From an uncultured delta proteobacterium (GTDB lineage Bacteria > Desulfobacterota > Desulfovibrionia > Desulfovibrionales > Desulfovibrionaceae): a stretch of 64,000 nt of DNA. Below the pieces are notes generated by a model. That model did not search any database. It was given only the letters and a program-made list of their open reading frames with translations, and was not told the origin of the DNA. Both the position numbers and the translations under genes were made by a program. The DNA is taken from NCBI GenBank assembly GCA_903843965.1, contig CAIMRY010000031.1, forward strand, positions 142,622 through 206,621, read 5' to 3'. Positions 1 to 8,654 of this stretch are shown here, piece by piece. The stretch's first letter is position 1; the number at the start of each line of letters is the position of its first letter.

Positions 1-555
1 TTTCCCGGCCTGCGCTCCGATCCGCGCAAGCTGGGCATGGTGGCGCATTGCCTGAAGTTCGTGGAGGCCGTGCAGGTCGACACCCAGGGCGCGCGCCCGG
101 TGTTCGACCTGCTGCTGGAGACCCTGGGCACCCTGGAGCAAAGCGAGGTCGGCGCGGAGCTTTTGCCGCTCTTGTTCAAGGCCAAGTTGACCTTTGAACA
201 GGGCCTGAAGCCTGATTTGACCCTGTGTGTGCGCTGCGGCCGCCCGGCCTGGGACCACGAGGCTCTGGACCACGCTCCGGCGGCGGCTTCGTCCTGTACG
301 GGCCTGGGCTTTTCGGTGGAGCGCGGCGGCCTGGTCTGCGTGGCCTGCGGCGGCCAGCACATGGACCCTGGGGCCGAGCCGCTCTCGATCGGGGCAGCGC
401 GCACCCTGGAGTGGATCGGCGCCAGCCGCCCGGCGGACTGGCCCAGGCTGGCCCTGGCGCCGGAGATGCGCCGCCAGCTGGGGCGCGTGGTGGACCGCTT
501 CGTGGCCTATCACCTGGGCCTGCGCTGGGAACATGGAATGTATCGGAAAATCTAG
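1..555 (+). CDS. recO: DNA repair protein RecO, C-terminal part (5' end outside window)
   Basis: The reading frame is open from base 1, so the N-terminal OB-fold is cut off by the window edge and about 184 residues remain. RecO helps RecR load RecA onto SSB-coated DNA in recombinational repair. What is visible is the helical domain and a zinc-finger-like region with two CxxC pairs (CVRCGRP and CVACGG) about 40 residues apart, as in many RecO C-terminal domains. The end, with [13 protein letters not shown], matches the usual RecO C-terminus. It lies 17 bp before glyQ on the same strand, a common arrangement in Desulfovibrio relatives, so the two are probably cotranscribed. Confidence 0.85.
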   Translation, partial: FPGLRSDPRKLGMVAHCLKFVEAVQVDTQGARPVFDLLLETLGTLEQSEVGAELLPLLFKAKLTFEQGLKPDLTLCVRCGRPAWDHEALDHAPAAASSCTGLGFSVERGGLVCVACGGQHMDPGAEPLSIGAARTLEWIGASRPADWPRLALAPEMRRQLGRVVDRFVAYHLGLRWEHGMYRKI

Positions 556-572
556 TCGTTCTGGAGACATGC

Positions 573-1445
573 ATGCACTTTCAAGACGTGATCCAAACCT
601 TGCAGCGCTTCTGGACGGACCGGGGCTGCGTGCTGGTCCAGCCCTTTGACATCGAGTGCGGGGCCGGAACCTTCAACCCGTCCACCTTTTTCCGTGTCAT
701 CGGGCCGGAGCCCTGGAGCGTGTGCTATGTGGAGCCCTCGCGCAGGCCGACCGACGGCCGCTACGGCGAGAACCCCAATCGCCTGCAGCACTACTACCAG
801 TTCCAGGTCATTTTGAAGCCCTCGCCGGACAACGTGCAGGAACTCTACCTGGAGAGCCTGCGCGCCCTGGGCGTGGACCCGGCGGCCCATGACATCCGTT
901 TCGTGGAGGATGACTGGGAGTCGCCCACGCTGGGCGCCTGGGGCCTGGGGTGGGAGGTCTGGCTCAACGGCATGGAGGTGACGCAGTTCACCTATTTCCA
1001 GCAGGTGGGCGGCATCGACCTGTTCCCCACCAGCGTGGAGATCACCTACGGCCTGGAGCGCATCTCCATGTACTTGCAGGAGAAAGAATCCGTCTACGAG
1101 CTCATGTGGAACGACCATGTGACCTACGGCCAGGTGTACCACCAGAACGAGGTGGAGCAGTCGAAGTACAACTTCGAGCTGTCCGACGCCTCCATGCTGC
1201 TCGACATGTTCAACAAGTTCGAGGCCGAGTGCAAGCGCCTGGTTGAAACCGGGGTGCCCTGGCCCGCCTACGACTACTGCCTCAAGTGCTCGCACACCTT
1301 CAACCTGCTGGACGCGCGCGGGGCCATCTCCATCACCGAGCGCACGGGCTACATCGGCCGCGTGCGCGTTTTGGCCTCGGCCATCGCCGCCCTGTATGCC
1401 GCCCAGCGCGAGGCCATGGGCTACCCCATGCTCGCCGCAAAATAG
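573..1445 (+). CDS. glyQ: Glycyl-tRNA synthetase alpha subunit
   Basis: This is the catalytic alpha subunit of the bacterial alpha2-beta2 glycyl-tRNA synthetase, which makes glycyl adenylate and charges tRNA-Gly in the cytosol. The 290 residues match the family's usual length. The N-terminus [14 protein letters not shown] and the block [19 protein letters not shown] are hallmark GlyQ sequences. The frame stays open far upstream into recO, but the ATG at 573 has a GGAG ribosome-binding site 6-7 bases ahead and gives the canonical start. glyS follows after 28 bp, consistent with one glyQS transcript. Confidence 0.97.
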   Translation: MHFQDVIQTLQRFWTDRGCVLVQPFDIECGAGTFNPSTFFRVIGPEPWSVCYVEPSRRPTDGRYGENPNRLQHYYQFQVILKPSPDNVQELYLESLRALGVDPAAHDIRFVEDDWESPTLGAWGLGWEVWLNGMEVTQFTYFQQVGGIDLFPTSVEITYGLERISMYLQEKESVYELMWNDHVTYGQVYHQNEVEQSKYNFELSDASMLLDMFNKFEAECKRLVETGVPWPAYDYCLKCSHTFNLLDARGAISITERTGYIGRVRVLASAIAALYAAQREAMGYPMLAAK

Positions 1446-1473
1446 CCTGTCAAGCCAGCCGGAGCGCCACGAT

Positions 1474-3570
1474 ATGTCTGAATTCATACTCGAAATCGGC
1501 ACAGAAGAAATGCCCGCGCGCTTTGTGCCGCGCCTGGGCGAAGAACTCGTCGAGCTGTTTGAACGCCTGCTCACTGAGGCGCGCATCGACCACGTCGGGG
1601 TCCGGGCCTTTGCCACGCCGCGCAGGCTGGTGGCCCACGTCTCCGGCCTGGCCCCGGCCCAGCGCCTGGAGGAGGAGATCGCGAGCGGCCCGCCGGTGCG
1701 CATCGCCTATGCCGAGGGCAAGCTGACCAAGGCTGGCGAGGGCTTCGCCAAGACCCAGGGCGTGGCCGAGGCCGACCTGTTCGTGCAGCAAACGCCCAAG
1801 GGCGACTACCTGGCCGCGCGCAAAAAGGTCGGCGGCGGGCGCACCCAGGACATCCTGCCCGGCCTGTGCCTCACCGCGCTCAAGGGCCTGAATTTTCCCA
1901 AGCGCATGAAGTGGGGCAGCCTGGAGTTCCTCTTTGGCCGCCCCTTGCGCTGGGTGCTGGCGCTTCTTGATTCCGACGTGGTGCCCCTGGAGATCGCGGG
2001 GCTGACCTCGGGCCGACTGACCCACGGCCACCGGGTGCTCGGCCCCGGGCCCTTCGCCGTGGACACTGCGGCGGATTATTTCGACACCATCCGCGACAAG
2101 TGCAACGTCGTGCTCGACGCGCGCGAACGCCTGGAGCTGGTGCGCGCCGAGGGCGACCGCCTGGCCGCAGGCCTTGGCGGCAGCGTGGTCTGGGACGAGG
2201 GCCTGCTGCTCGAAGTCGCCAACCTCGTGGAGTTCCCCCGGCCCATCCTGGGCGAGTTCGCCCGGCTGTATCTGGATCTGCCCTCGCAGGTGCTGCTCAC
2301 GAGCATGCAGAGCCACCAGAAGAGCTTCGGCATTACAGGCGCGGACGGCAACCTGCTGCCGTACTTTCTGACCACGCTGAACATCGAGCCGCTGGACATG
2401 GCCCTGGTCAAAAAGGGCTGGGAGCGAGTGCTCAAGGCTCGCCTGGAGGACGCCCGCTTCTTCTGGGAGGCCGACCTGGCCACGGACCTGGACGAGTGGC
2501 TGGCCAAGCTCGACAGCGTGGTCTTTCTGGGCCCGCTGGGCAGCTTGGGCGCAAAGTCCCGCCGCCTGGAGAAGCTTTGCGCCCGGCTGGCCCAGGCCGT
2601 GGGCTCGCCCCTGGCCCCGGTGGAGGCCATGGCCCGCGCCGGACGGCTGGCCAAGGCCGACCTCATGAGCGAGCTGGTCTACGAGTTCGACAGCCTGCAG
2701 GGCGTCATCGGCGGCATCTACGCCCGCAAGAAGGGCGAGAGCGAGCTGACCGCCCAGGCCATCGCCGAGCAGTATCTGCCCGCCGGGCCGGACTCGCCCG
2801 TGCCCGCCACCCTCACCGGCGCGCTTCTGGCCATCGCCGACAAGGCCGACACCATGGCCGGGTGCTTCGGTCTGGCCATGATCCCCACCGGCACCGCCGA
2901 CCCCTACGCCCTGCGCCGCGCGGCGCTCGGCATCAGCCGCATCATCATGGAGCACGGGCTGCGCCTGCGGCTCGACGAGGTGCTGGGCTGGGCCCAGGAA
3001 GGGTATGACAACGTGAAGTGGAAGCTTGCGCCCGCAGAGGCCCAGGCCAAGATGCTGGACTTCTTCGGCCAGCGCCTGCGCGCGCTCTTCGCCAGCGGCG
3101 AGGGCACGGACAGCCGCGTGGCCGACGCCGCCCTGGGCGCGGGCTTCGTCGACATCCGCACGCTCAAGATGCGCTTTGACGCGCTGACCACCTTCAGCCG
3201 CCAGCCGGACTTCGAGCAGGCCGTGCTGACCTTCAAGCGCGCTGCGAACATCATCCGCAAGCAGGGCGCGGAGGCGGGCGCGGCGCTGTCCGCAGATGTC
3301 GACGTGGCGCGGCTGGAGATGGACCAGGAGCGTGTGCTGGCCGAGAGCCTGCGCGCCAGCGCCGGGCGCTTCGAGGAGCTTTGGGCTGCGGACGACTTCG
3401 CCGGGCTGTTCGCCATGCTGGGCGAGCTCAGGCCCGCAGTCGACGCCTTTTTCGACAAGGTCATGGTCATGGCCGAGGACGCGGGTTTGCGCCAGAATCG
3501 CCTGAACATCCTCTATACCCTGGTGCAGCGGCTGGGGCGGCTGGCGGACTTCAGCGCGTTGCAGGTGTAG
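1474..3570 (+). CDS. glyS: Glycyl-tRNA synthetase beta subunit
   Basis: The beta subunit of heterotetrameric glycyl-tRNA synthetase is needed for tRNA-Gly recognition. The protein is 698 residues, normal for the family. It opens with MSEFILEIGTEEMPARFV, the standard GlyS N-terminus. The tRNA-binding body follows, and a DALR-type anticodon-binding helical bundle occupies about the last 110 residues. The start is the ATG at 1474, with GGAG about 9 bases upstream. The frame extends upstream inside glyQ, but that extension has no family resemblance. It is the second gene of the glyQS pair. Confidence 0.97.
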   Translation: MSEFILEIGTEEMPARFVPRLGEELVELFERLLTEARIDHVGVRAFATPRRLVAHVSGLAPAQRLEEEIASGPPVRIAYAEGKLTKAGEGFAKTQGVAEADLFVQQTPKGDYLAARKKVGGGRTQDILPGLCLTALKGLNFPKRMKWGSLEFLFGRPLRWVLALLDSDVVPLEIAGLTSGRLTHGHRVLGPGPFAVDTAADYFDTIRDKCNVVLDARERLELVRAEGDRLAAGLGGSVVWDEGLLLEVANLVEFPRPILGEFARLYLDLPSQVLLTSMQSHQKSFGITGADGNLLPYFLTTLNIEPLDMALVKKGWERVLKARLEDARFFWEADLATDLDEWLAKLDSVVFLGPLGSLGAKSRRLEKLCARLAQAVGSPLAPVEAMARAGRLAKADLMSELVYEFDSLQGVIGGIYARKKGESELTAQAIAEQYLPAGPDSPVPATLTGALLAIADKADTMAGCFGLAMIPTGTADPYALRRAALGISRIIMEHGLRLRLDEVLGWAQEGYDNVKWKLAPAEAQAKMLDFFGQRLRALFASGEGTDSRVADAALGAGFVDIRTLKMRFDALTTFSRQPDFEQAVLTFKRAANIIRKQGAEAGAALSADVDVARLEMDQERVLAESLRASAGRFEELWAADDFAGLFAMLGELRPAVDAFFDKVMVMAEDAGLRQNRLNILYTLVQRLGRLADFSALQV

Positions 3571-3588
3571 TGCTACCGGAAAATCTGC

Positions 3589-3615
3589 TTGACAAGCGCG
3601 CGGCGCTGTGATTAA
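3589..3615 (+). promoter_or_regulatory. Probable sigma-70 promoter of rpsT
   Basis: A perfect TTGACA at 3589-3594 is followed 15 bases later by GATTAA at 3610-3615, preceded by TGT as in extended -10 promoters. It lies just downstream of the glyS stop and about 60 bases before the rpsT start. Independent expression of a ribosomal protein gene fits this placement. The -10 is imperfect and the spacer short. Confidence 0.5.
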
Positions 3616-3674
3616 GGACCCTCTCTCGACTCAGTGTCGGGACTGAACAACACAAAGAATCAGGAGAAAGAGCG

Positions 3675-3950
3675 TTGGCCAATCATCCGTCCGCCTCGAA
3701 GAGACACCGTCAGAGCTTGAAGCGCCAGGCGCGCAACAAGGCCGTCAAGACCCGCATCAAGAACGTGGTGAAGGCTGTGCGTCAGGCCCTGGCCGAGAAG
3801 AACGCCGAGACCGCCGCCACTGCGCTGAAAAACGCCAGCTCCGTGCTCGACCGCGCCGCTTCCAAGAAGGTCATCCACTGGAAGAAGGCCGGACGCTGCA
3901 TCGCGCGTTTGCAGACCGCCATCAACAAGATGGCGCCTGCCGAAGCCTAG
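3675..3950 (+). CDS. rpsT: 30S ribosomal protein S20
   Basis: S20 is a primary 16S rRNA-binding protein of the small ribosomal subunit. The product is 91 residues, very basic and helical. It begins [18 protein letters not shown], which is diagnostic of S20. The start codon is TTG, with AGGAG at 3662-3666, 8 bases upstream. Rare start codons are known for S20 genes and are linked to autogenous control of translation in E. coli; whether that applies here is inference. The gene is monocistronic, between its own promoter and a strong terminator. Confidence 0.96.
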   Translation: MANHPSASKRHRQSLKRQARNKAVKTRIKNVVKAVRQALAEKNAETAATALKNASSVLDRAASKKVIHWKKAGRCIARLQTAINKMAPAEA

Positions 3951-3971
3951 ACAGATTCCTCATCTGACAAT

Positions 3972-4005
3972 AAAGCCCGCTGCGGAGTACCGTGGCGGGC
4001 TTTTT
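3972..4005 (+). terminator. Rho-independent terminator of rpsT
   Basis: A 9-bp perfect stem (AAAGCCCGC at 3972-3980 with GCGGGCTTT at 3995-4003) ends in a run of T, 22 bases after the rpsT stop. It also separates rpsT from the convergent toxin-antitoxin pair. Confidence 0.93.
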
Positions 4006-4024
4006 GCGGTGGGGAGCGGGGGGA

Positions 4025-4351
4025 TTATACGCTTGGGCGTGTGGGGTCCGGTTCTGTGGTCAGGCGCAGGCCAACGGCCTTAAGCACGGCGGCAAGGGTC
4101 TTGACCGTGGGGTTGCCGCGCGGGGACAGGGAGCGGTACAGGCTCTCACGGTTGACGCCGGCGCGTTCGGCCACGCGCTGCATGCCGTGGGCCTCGGCCA
4201 CGCGGCGCAGGGCGGTAAGCAGCACGGACGGCTCGTCGAGGCTTTCCTCCAGGGCGGCCCGGAGATATTCCGCAGCAAAGGCCGGGTCGGTGCGCAATTC
4301 GGCCATGAGGGCCGCGTCATGGGACAGGGCTGGCGGGGTTGGCCGGGTCAT
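4025..4351 (-). CDS. Antitoxin of a HigBA/RelE-type module (Xre-like HTH)
   Basis: This 108-residue protein resembles the 'putative addiction module antidote' family. These have a C-terminal helix-turn-helix that binds DNA and an N-terminal part that neutralises a cognate RelE-like toxin. The HTH lies around residues 53-95 and contains MQRVAERAGVNRESLYRSLS followed by GNPTVKTLAAVLKAVGL, a typical Xre pattern. The start ATG overlaps the stop of the upstream toxin gene by 4 bp (ATGA), so the two are translationally coupled in toxin-first order. Autorepression of the module is known for the family and is expected here. Confidence 0.85.
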   Translation of the reverse strand: MTRPTPPALSHDAALMAELRTDPAFAAEYLRAALEESLDEPSVLLTALRRVAEAHGMQRVAERAGVNRESLYRSLSPRGNPTVKTLAAVLKAVGLRLTTEPDPTRPSV

Positions 4352-4671
4352 TCAAGCCTCCTCTTGTAGTCGATCAGACACTCCACAGCCCTGGCGATAT
4401 CCTCTTGCTGTGAACACTTGTCGCCGCCGCCAAGAAGCAGGAGCACCACCTTGCCCACTCGGGCGAAGTACACGCGATAGCCTGGGCCATAGTCCACGCG
4501 AAGTTCCGCAACGCCGCCAGTAAGCGGCTTGCAGTCGCCAAGGCTTCCTACAGCCAGACGGTCGATCCGGGCTGCTATCCTTGCCTTGGCCTTCAGGTCG
4601 CGCAGCCCGCCCAGCCATTGGCCGAAAACGTCGCGGCCTTCTGAGGTCTGGTAACGGTAAATTGTGTACAT
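4348..4671 (-). CDS. RelE/ParE-superfamily toxin (HigB-like, addiction module killer)
   Basis: This 107-residue basic protein belongs to the short RelE-like 'addiction module killer' family, predicted to cleave mRNA at the ribosome. Diagnostic blocks are GLRDLKAKARIAARIDRL, then VAELRVDYGPGYRVYF and LLLLGGGDKCSQQEDI near the C-terminus. The ATG at 4671 gives the standard start. A longer frame runs up to 4743 but the extra residues are not family-like. A good promoter ends almost at the ATG, so the mRNA may be leaderless or nearly so. The antitoxin follows with a 4-bp overlap. Confidence 0.87.
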   Translation of the reverse strand: MYTIYRYQTSEGRDVFGQWLGGLRDLKAKARIAARIDRLAVGSLGDCKPLTGGVAELRVDYGPGYRVYFARVGKVVLLLLGGGDKCSQQEDIARAVECLIDYKRRLE

Positions 4672-4675
4672 GGAT

Positions 4676-4704
4676 ATTGTGGCTTTCAAGCTATAGATTG
4701 TCAA
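4676..4704 (-). promoter_or_regulatory. Promoter of the toxin-antitoxin operon
   Basis: On the minus strand a perfect TTGACA (4704-4699) is followed after exactly 17 bases by CACAAT (4681-4676). The predicted transcription start falls within a few bases of the toxin ATG at 4671, leaving almost no 5' leader. Confidence 0.6.
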
Positions 4705-4774
4705 GGCCGCAGCAGGGACGATATGAATAATCTCGGGGGCCAAGGCGAGTCATGCTACCTGTGGCTTCGGCCAC

Positions 4775-5902
4775 CTAGTTCCCCATCCCCAACCCCACCG
4801 CCACCGGCGCCCAGCCGTCCTTCATGGTCGGCTTCTTCGCGGCGCTTTCGATCTTCATCTCCGGGATGAGCGGCTGGCCCAACGCCATCTTCCTGTGGAT
4901 CTCCGCAATGGCCGCCTCTTGCGCCACATAGCGTGCGGCCAGCTGCGGGTGCGTGGTGTTGCGGTTGATCTCGCGCGGGCTGTCGAGCGCCAGCTTGCGC
5001 AGGAATTCCGGGGCCAGTTCATAGTCCAGCCCGGCGCGCGCGGCCAGATACAGCCCCACGTAGTCGGCCTCGTACTCGAAGTCCACGCTGCTGTTCAGAT
5101 AGGAGAAGTTGGCGTAGATGGTGCCCACGTTGGTGCCGGTGGCCCCGTTCAGGATCTTCATGATGTAGAAGTCCTTCCAGATCTCAAGCTTGCCTTTTTC
5201 GATGTGGCCCATGATGTTGTGCGCCAGTTCGTGGGCCACCACCACGCCCAGTTCGTGGTCGCTCTGGAAGGCGCTCATCAAGGCCGTGTTGATGATGATG
5301 GAGGTGCCGGTGGCATAGGCGTTGACCACGTCGGTGGCGACCAGCCGCACGGGATAATCGCAGGCCATGACCGGCTGGACAATGGCCGTGATTTTCTGGG
5401 CCTTGCGCAGCAGGCTGAACTTGATGGGCTTGCCCGCCTCCACCAGCGGGGCGACGTGCACCTTGAAGAAGGCGGTGGCGGCCATGCCGCGCGGGGTTTC
5501 GATGTCGTTTACGGCCAGGATGACATCATTCTCGCGGATGCCCGCGATGTGCGCCGGGCCTTCCCGGCCCACCTGGGTCACGCGGATGCGCTCGTCGAGC
5601 TCGTACACGGACTCCATGGCGTCGCGCCTGCGGCCCCGGTAGTCCTCCAGGTTGTGCACGCCCATGAAGATGACGTAGCGGGTCCTGCTCTCGCACAGGT
5701 CGGCGTTGCCGATGAGCAGCGGCGCGGTGAGGTCGCCCAGCCGCTTGATCATTTGCTGGTCGCGTCCGACCACCATCTCGTACATGCGGTTGGCCTCGGC
5801 TGCGATTTCGCCCTCGTCGATGTCCGGGCGTTTGGTCACCGCGCCGCAACCGAAGAGCACCACAAGGGTCGAAATGACGAGAAGAACGCGCACCTTGACC
5901 AT
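4775..5902 (-). CDS. M48-family metalloprotease lipoprotein with PDZ-like region
   Basis: A predicted envelope zinc protease of 375 residues. The N-terminus is a lipoprotein signal with lipobox LFGC (Cys19). Residues about 105-140 (VTQVGREGPAHIAGIRENDV) look like a PDZ-type substrate-binding segment. The catalytic motif HELAH is at residues 224-228, and EYEAD near 276-280 supplies the likely third zinc ligand. M48 lipoproteins generally act in periplasmic protein quality control. The start ATG has a strong GGAGGT site. It is 50 bp downstream of nadB on the same strand, but a shared function is not evident. A short hairpin follows the stop. Confidence 0.87.
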   Translation of the reverse strand: MVKVRVLLVISTLVVLFGCGAVTKRPDIDEGEIAAEANRMYEMVVGRDQQMIKRLGDLTAPLLIGNADLCESRTRYVIFMGVHNLEDYRGRRRDAMESVYELDERIRVTQVGREGPAHIAGIRENDVILAVNDIETPRGMAATAFFKVHVAPLVEAGKPIKFSLLRKAQKITAIVQPVMACDYPVRLVATDVVNAYATGTSIIINTALMSAFQSDHELGVVVAHELAHNIMGHIEKGKLEIWKDFYIMKILNGATGTNVGTIYANFSYLNSSVDFEYEADYVGLYLAARAGLDYELAPEFLRKLALDSPREINRNTTHPQLAARYVAQEAAIAEIHRKMALGQPLIPEMKIESAAKKPTMKDGWAPVAVGLGMGN

Positions 5903-5952
5903 GACGGACCTCCGTTACGGAAATACGTCTGTCAATATACGCATCGCCCCGG

Positions 5953-7545
5953 CTAGTCCACTCGATAGTGGCAGCCCTGGCTCTTGGTGTTGCGCATGGC
6001 GGCCAGGGTGACCACGTACGCGGTCTGGCAGCCGTGGAAGAGGTCGATGATGGGCTTGCTGATGGGCGTCATCTTGTAGAAGTCGTGCATGTTCTTGGAC
6101 AGGTTGCGCAGGTCCTCGAAGGCGCGGCGCAGGCGGGCGTTGGAGCGGATGATGCCCACGTAGTTCCACATGGTGTTGCGGATGGTGGCCCAGTCCTGGG
6201 CGATGAGCGCCGGGTCCTCGTTGTGGATGTCGCCGGGGTTCTTCCAGTCGGGGATGGCGTCGGCCAGCTTTCTGGTCAGCCGCCACTTGGCGCCCAGGCG
6301 TTTGGCGATGTCCTGCCCGGCGCTGTGGCCCCAGAGCAGGCCCTCCAAGAGGGAGGTGCTGGCCAGGCGGTTGGCCCCGTGCACGCCGGTGCAGGTGCAT
6401 TCGCCCGCGCCATACAGGCGCTCCAGGGTGGTCCGGCCGCGCGTGTCCACCAGCATGCCGCCGCAGAAGTAGTGCGCCGCAGGCACCACCGGAATGGGCG
6501 CAACGCGCATGTCGATGCCCTGCTCCTGGCACTTGCTGTAGATGGTGGGGAAGCGCTCGGCCACCTCCTGGTGCATGCCCTGGGTGGTGTCGAGGTACAC
6601 GCAGTCCTCGTCCGTGGCCAGCATCTCGGCCATGATGGCGCGGGTGACGATGTCGCGCGGGGCCAGGTCGCCGCGCTGGTCGTAGCGCGACATGAAGGCC
6701 TCGCCCTTGCCGTTGACCAGGCGCGCGCCCTCGCCGCGCACGGCCTCGGAGATCAGGAAGCGCCGCTCGAAGCGCCTGGCGCCCTGATAGAAGGCCGTGG
6801 GGTGGAACTGCACGTATTCCAGGTTGTGCAGCTTGACCCCGGCGCGGTTGGCCATGGACAGCCCGGAGCCGATGGACCCGCGCGAGTTGGTGGTGTGCAG
6901 GAAGATGTGCCCGGCCCCGCCCGTGGCCAGCACGGTGAAGTCGGCCAGGACGATCTCCACCTGGGAGAGCTGCTCGTTGAACACATAGGCCCCGACGCAC
7001 TGGTTGGCCAGGTTGTACTTGAAGTCCTGGTGCGTGGCGTGGTGGTGCGTGGTCAAGAGGTCGATGGCCGTGCGTCCGGAGAGCACGCGGATGTTGGGCG
7101 CGGCCAGCACGGCTTCGGTCAGGCGCTGCATGATGGTCAGGCCGGTGTGGTCTGCGGCGTAGAGGATGCGGGCCACGCTGTGGCCGCCCTCGCGCGTGAA
7201 GTTCCATTCGTCGGCATCGTGGTGGGAAAAGGGCACGTGGTAGGCGTCGATGAGGGTCTTCTGCAGGACTTTGGGGCCCTTGTGGCACAGGTAGCGCACG
7301 GCGCGCAGGTAGTTCTGGCCCCACCCGGCGGTCATGATGTCCTTTTCGAGGATGGCCGGGTCGTCGCCCTGGGAGTGGAACACGATGCCGCCCTGGGCCA
7401 GGCGCGTGTTCCCGGTGAAGAGATTTTCGCCGGCGGTGAGCAGGATCACGTCCACGCCGGACTCGGCCAGGGTGAGGGCGGCCACGGACCCGGCGATGCC
7501 GGAGCCGATGACCAGCACGTCGGACTTGAGGCGGTAGTCGTTCAT
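5953..7545 (-). CDS. nadB: L-aspartate oxidase
   Basis: NadB is an FAD enzyme that oxidises L-aspartate to iminoaspartate, the first step of de novo NAD synthesis. In anaerobes fumarate serves as electron acceptor. The 530-residue protein has the dinucleotide-binding GSGIAG at residues 14-19 and the TRLAQGGI block. It also has the HPTAFYQGARRF-type active-site region and the GGMLVDTRGRTTLERLYGAGE segment typical of NadB rather than SdhA/FrdA. It is the last of three collinear genes, nadC-nadA-nadB, separated by 36-41 bp, which strongly indicates one operon. Confidence 0.96.
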   Translation of the reverse strand: MNDYRLKSDVLVIGSGIAGSVAALTLAESGVDVILLTAGENLFTGNTRLAQGGIVFHSQGDDPAILEKDIMTAGWGQNYLRAVRYLCHKGPKVLQKTLIDAYHVPFSHHDADEWNFTREGGHSVARILYAADHTGLTIMQRLTEAVLAAPNIRVLSGRTAIDLLTTHHHATHQDFKYNLANQCVGAYVFNEQLSQVEIVLADFTVLATGGAGHIFLHTTNSRGSIGSGLSMANRAGVKLHNLEYVQFHPTAFYQGARRFERRFLISEAVRGEGARLVNGKGEAFMSRYDQRGDLAPRDIVTRAIMAEMLATDEDCVYLDTTQGMHQEVAERFPTIYSKCQEQGIDMRVAPIPVVPAAHYFCGGMLVDTRGRTTLERLYGAGECTCTGVHGANRLASTSLLEGLLWGHSAGQDIAKRLGAKWRLTRKLADAIPDWKNPGDIHNEDPALIAQDWATIRNTMWNYVGIIRSNARLRRAFEDLRNLSKNMHDFYKMTPISKPIIDLFHGCQTAYVVTLAAMRNTKSQGCHYRVD

Positions 7546-7581
7546 CCTGGCTCCTTGGGAAGGCGGGGCGGGCCGAAGCGT

Positions 7582-8613
7582 TTAGGCGCAGATGCGCAGC
7601 ATGCGCTCCAGGGCCACGCAGGAATGCTCGACGACATCAGGGCTCAGGCAAAGCGGTGTTGCGGCGTCAAGGTTCGTGAGCAACTCAAGCAGGCCCTCCT
7701 CGGTGGTCTTGGCCATGTTCGAGCAGGCCAGGGCCTTGAGCGGGAAGATCTCCTTGCCCTCGGCCTTGTGGCGGGCGGCCAGGCGCTGCACCAGGTTCAT
7801 CTCCGTGGCCACGGCGATCTTGGCCCCGGCGGGCGCGCTCGCGCAGTACTTGATGAGGTACGAGGTGGAGCCTGCGCCGTCTGCTGCGCGCACCACGCCC
7901 TGGGAGCATTCCGGGTGCGCCACCACGCGCACGCCGGGCCTGGCCCTGCGCAGGTCCTGAATCTGGGCCTTCCTGAACATGTGGTGGATGGCGCAGGCCC
8001 CGGGCCACAGGAGCAGCCGGGCGTACTGGGCCTTCTTGTGGTCCAGGCGGCGGCCCTCGTCGCGGATGTTGATCTCCAGGCGTTCGGCGGGGTCGATGTT
8101 CAACTGGTTGGCGGTGTTGTGCCCCAGGTTCTTGTCCGGCAAAAAAAGCACGGCGTCGCCCTGCTGCAGCGCCCATTCGAGCATGACCCTGGCGTTGGCC
8201 GAGGTGCATACGCTGCCGCCGTAAAGCCCGCACACGGCCTTCACCTCGGCCGAGGAGTTGACGTAGGCCAGGGGGATGACCAAGCGGCCGTCCTCGCGCA
8301 GGGCTGTGAGCACATCCTCCACGCGGGCAGCCGGGGCCATGTCGGCCATGGGGCAGGTGGCGTCGGCGCGGGGGGTGTGGATCTTCTGGCCGGGCCGGGC
8401 CAGGGCCGCAGCGGACTCGGCCATGAAGCGCACACCGCAGAAGACCACGTGCTCGGCGGCCAGGCCGTCGATCTTGCGGGCCAGCTCCAGCGAGTCGCCC
8501 TGGAAATCCACGTGGCGGATGACCTCGTCGGACTGGTAGTGGTGGCCCAGGATGGCCAGCCTTGTGCCAAACTTCGCGCGCAGGGACTCGATGCGTTCGT
8601 CAAGTGGGCTCAT
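7582..8613 (-). CDS. nadA: Quinolinate synthase
   Basis: NadA condenses iminoaspartate with dihydroxyacetone phosphate to quinolinate and needs a [4Fe-4S] cluster. The 343 residues match the compact three-domain form. Cluster Cys candidates are visible in GGSVCTSANA (Cys136), HPECSQGVV and ALACSNMAKT. The motifs LGHHYQ near the N-terminus and YVNSSAEVKA are family signatures. It sits between nadC and nadB, so the full route from aspartate to nicotinate mononucleotide is encoded together. The oxygen-labile cluster suits an anaerobic lifestyle. Confidence 0.97.
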   Translation of the reverse strand: MSPLDERIESLRAKFGTRLAILGHHYQSDEVIRHVDFQGDSLELARKIDGLAAEHVVFCGVRFMAESAAALARPGQKIHTPRADATCPMADMAPAARVEDVLTALREDGRLVIPLAYVNSSAEVKAVCGLYGGSVCTSANARVMLEWALQQGDAVLFLPDKNLGHNTANQLNIDPAERLEINIRDEGRRLDHKKAQYARLLLWPGACAIHHMFRKAQIQDLRRARPGVRVVAHPECSQGVVRAADGAGSTSYLIKYCASAPAGAKIAVATEMNLVQRLAARHKAEGKEIFPLKALACSNMAKTTEEGLLELLTNLDAATPLCLSPDVVEHSCVALERMLRICA

Positions 8614-8654
8614 GCTGCTGTCCTCATGCTGCCTGCATACTCGTCTTGAAAAGG

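Noticed and set aside
3616..3674. TCAGT/ACTGA inverted repeat in the rpsT leader as a regulatory structure
   Set aside because: The stem is only 5 bp and not clearly related to known S20 control; too weak to call.
5968..8649. Long open frame on the plus strand (about 890 codons) opposite nadB-nadA
   Set aside because: It is antisense to two certain genes, has biased Gly/Val/His/Ala composition typical of high-GC shadow frames, and lacks family resemblance.
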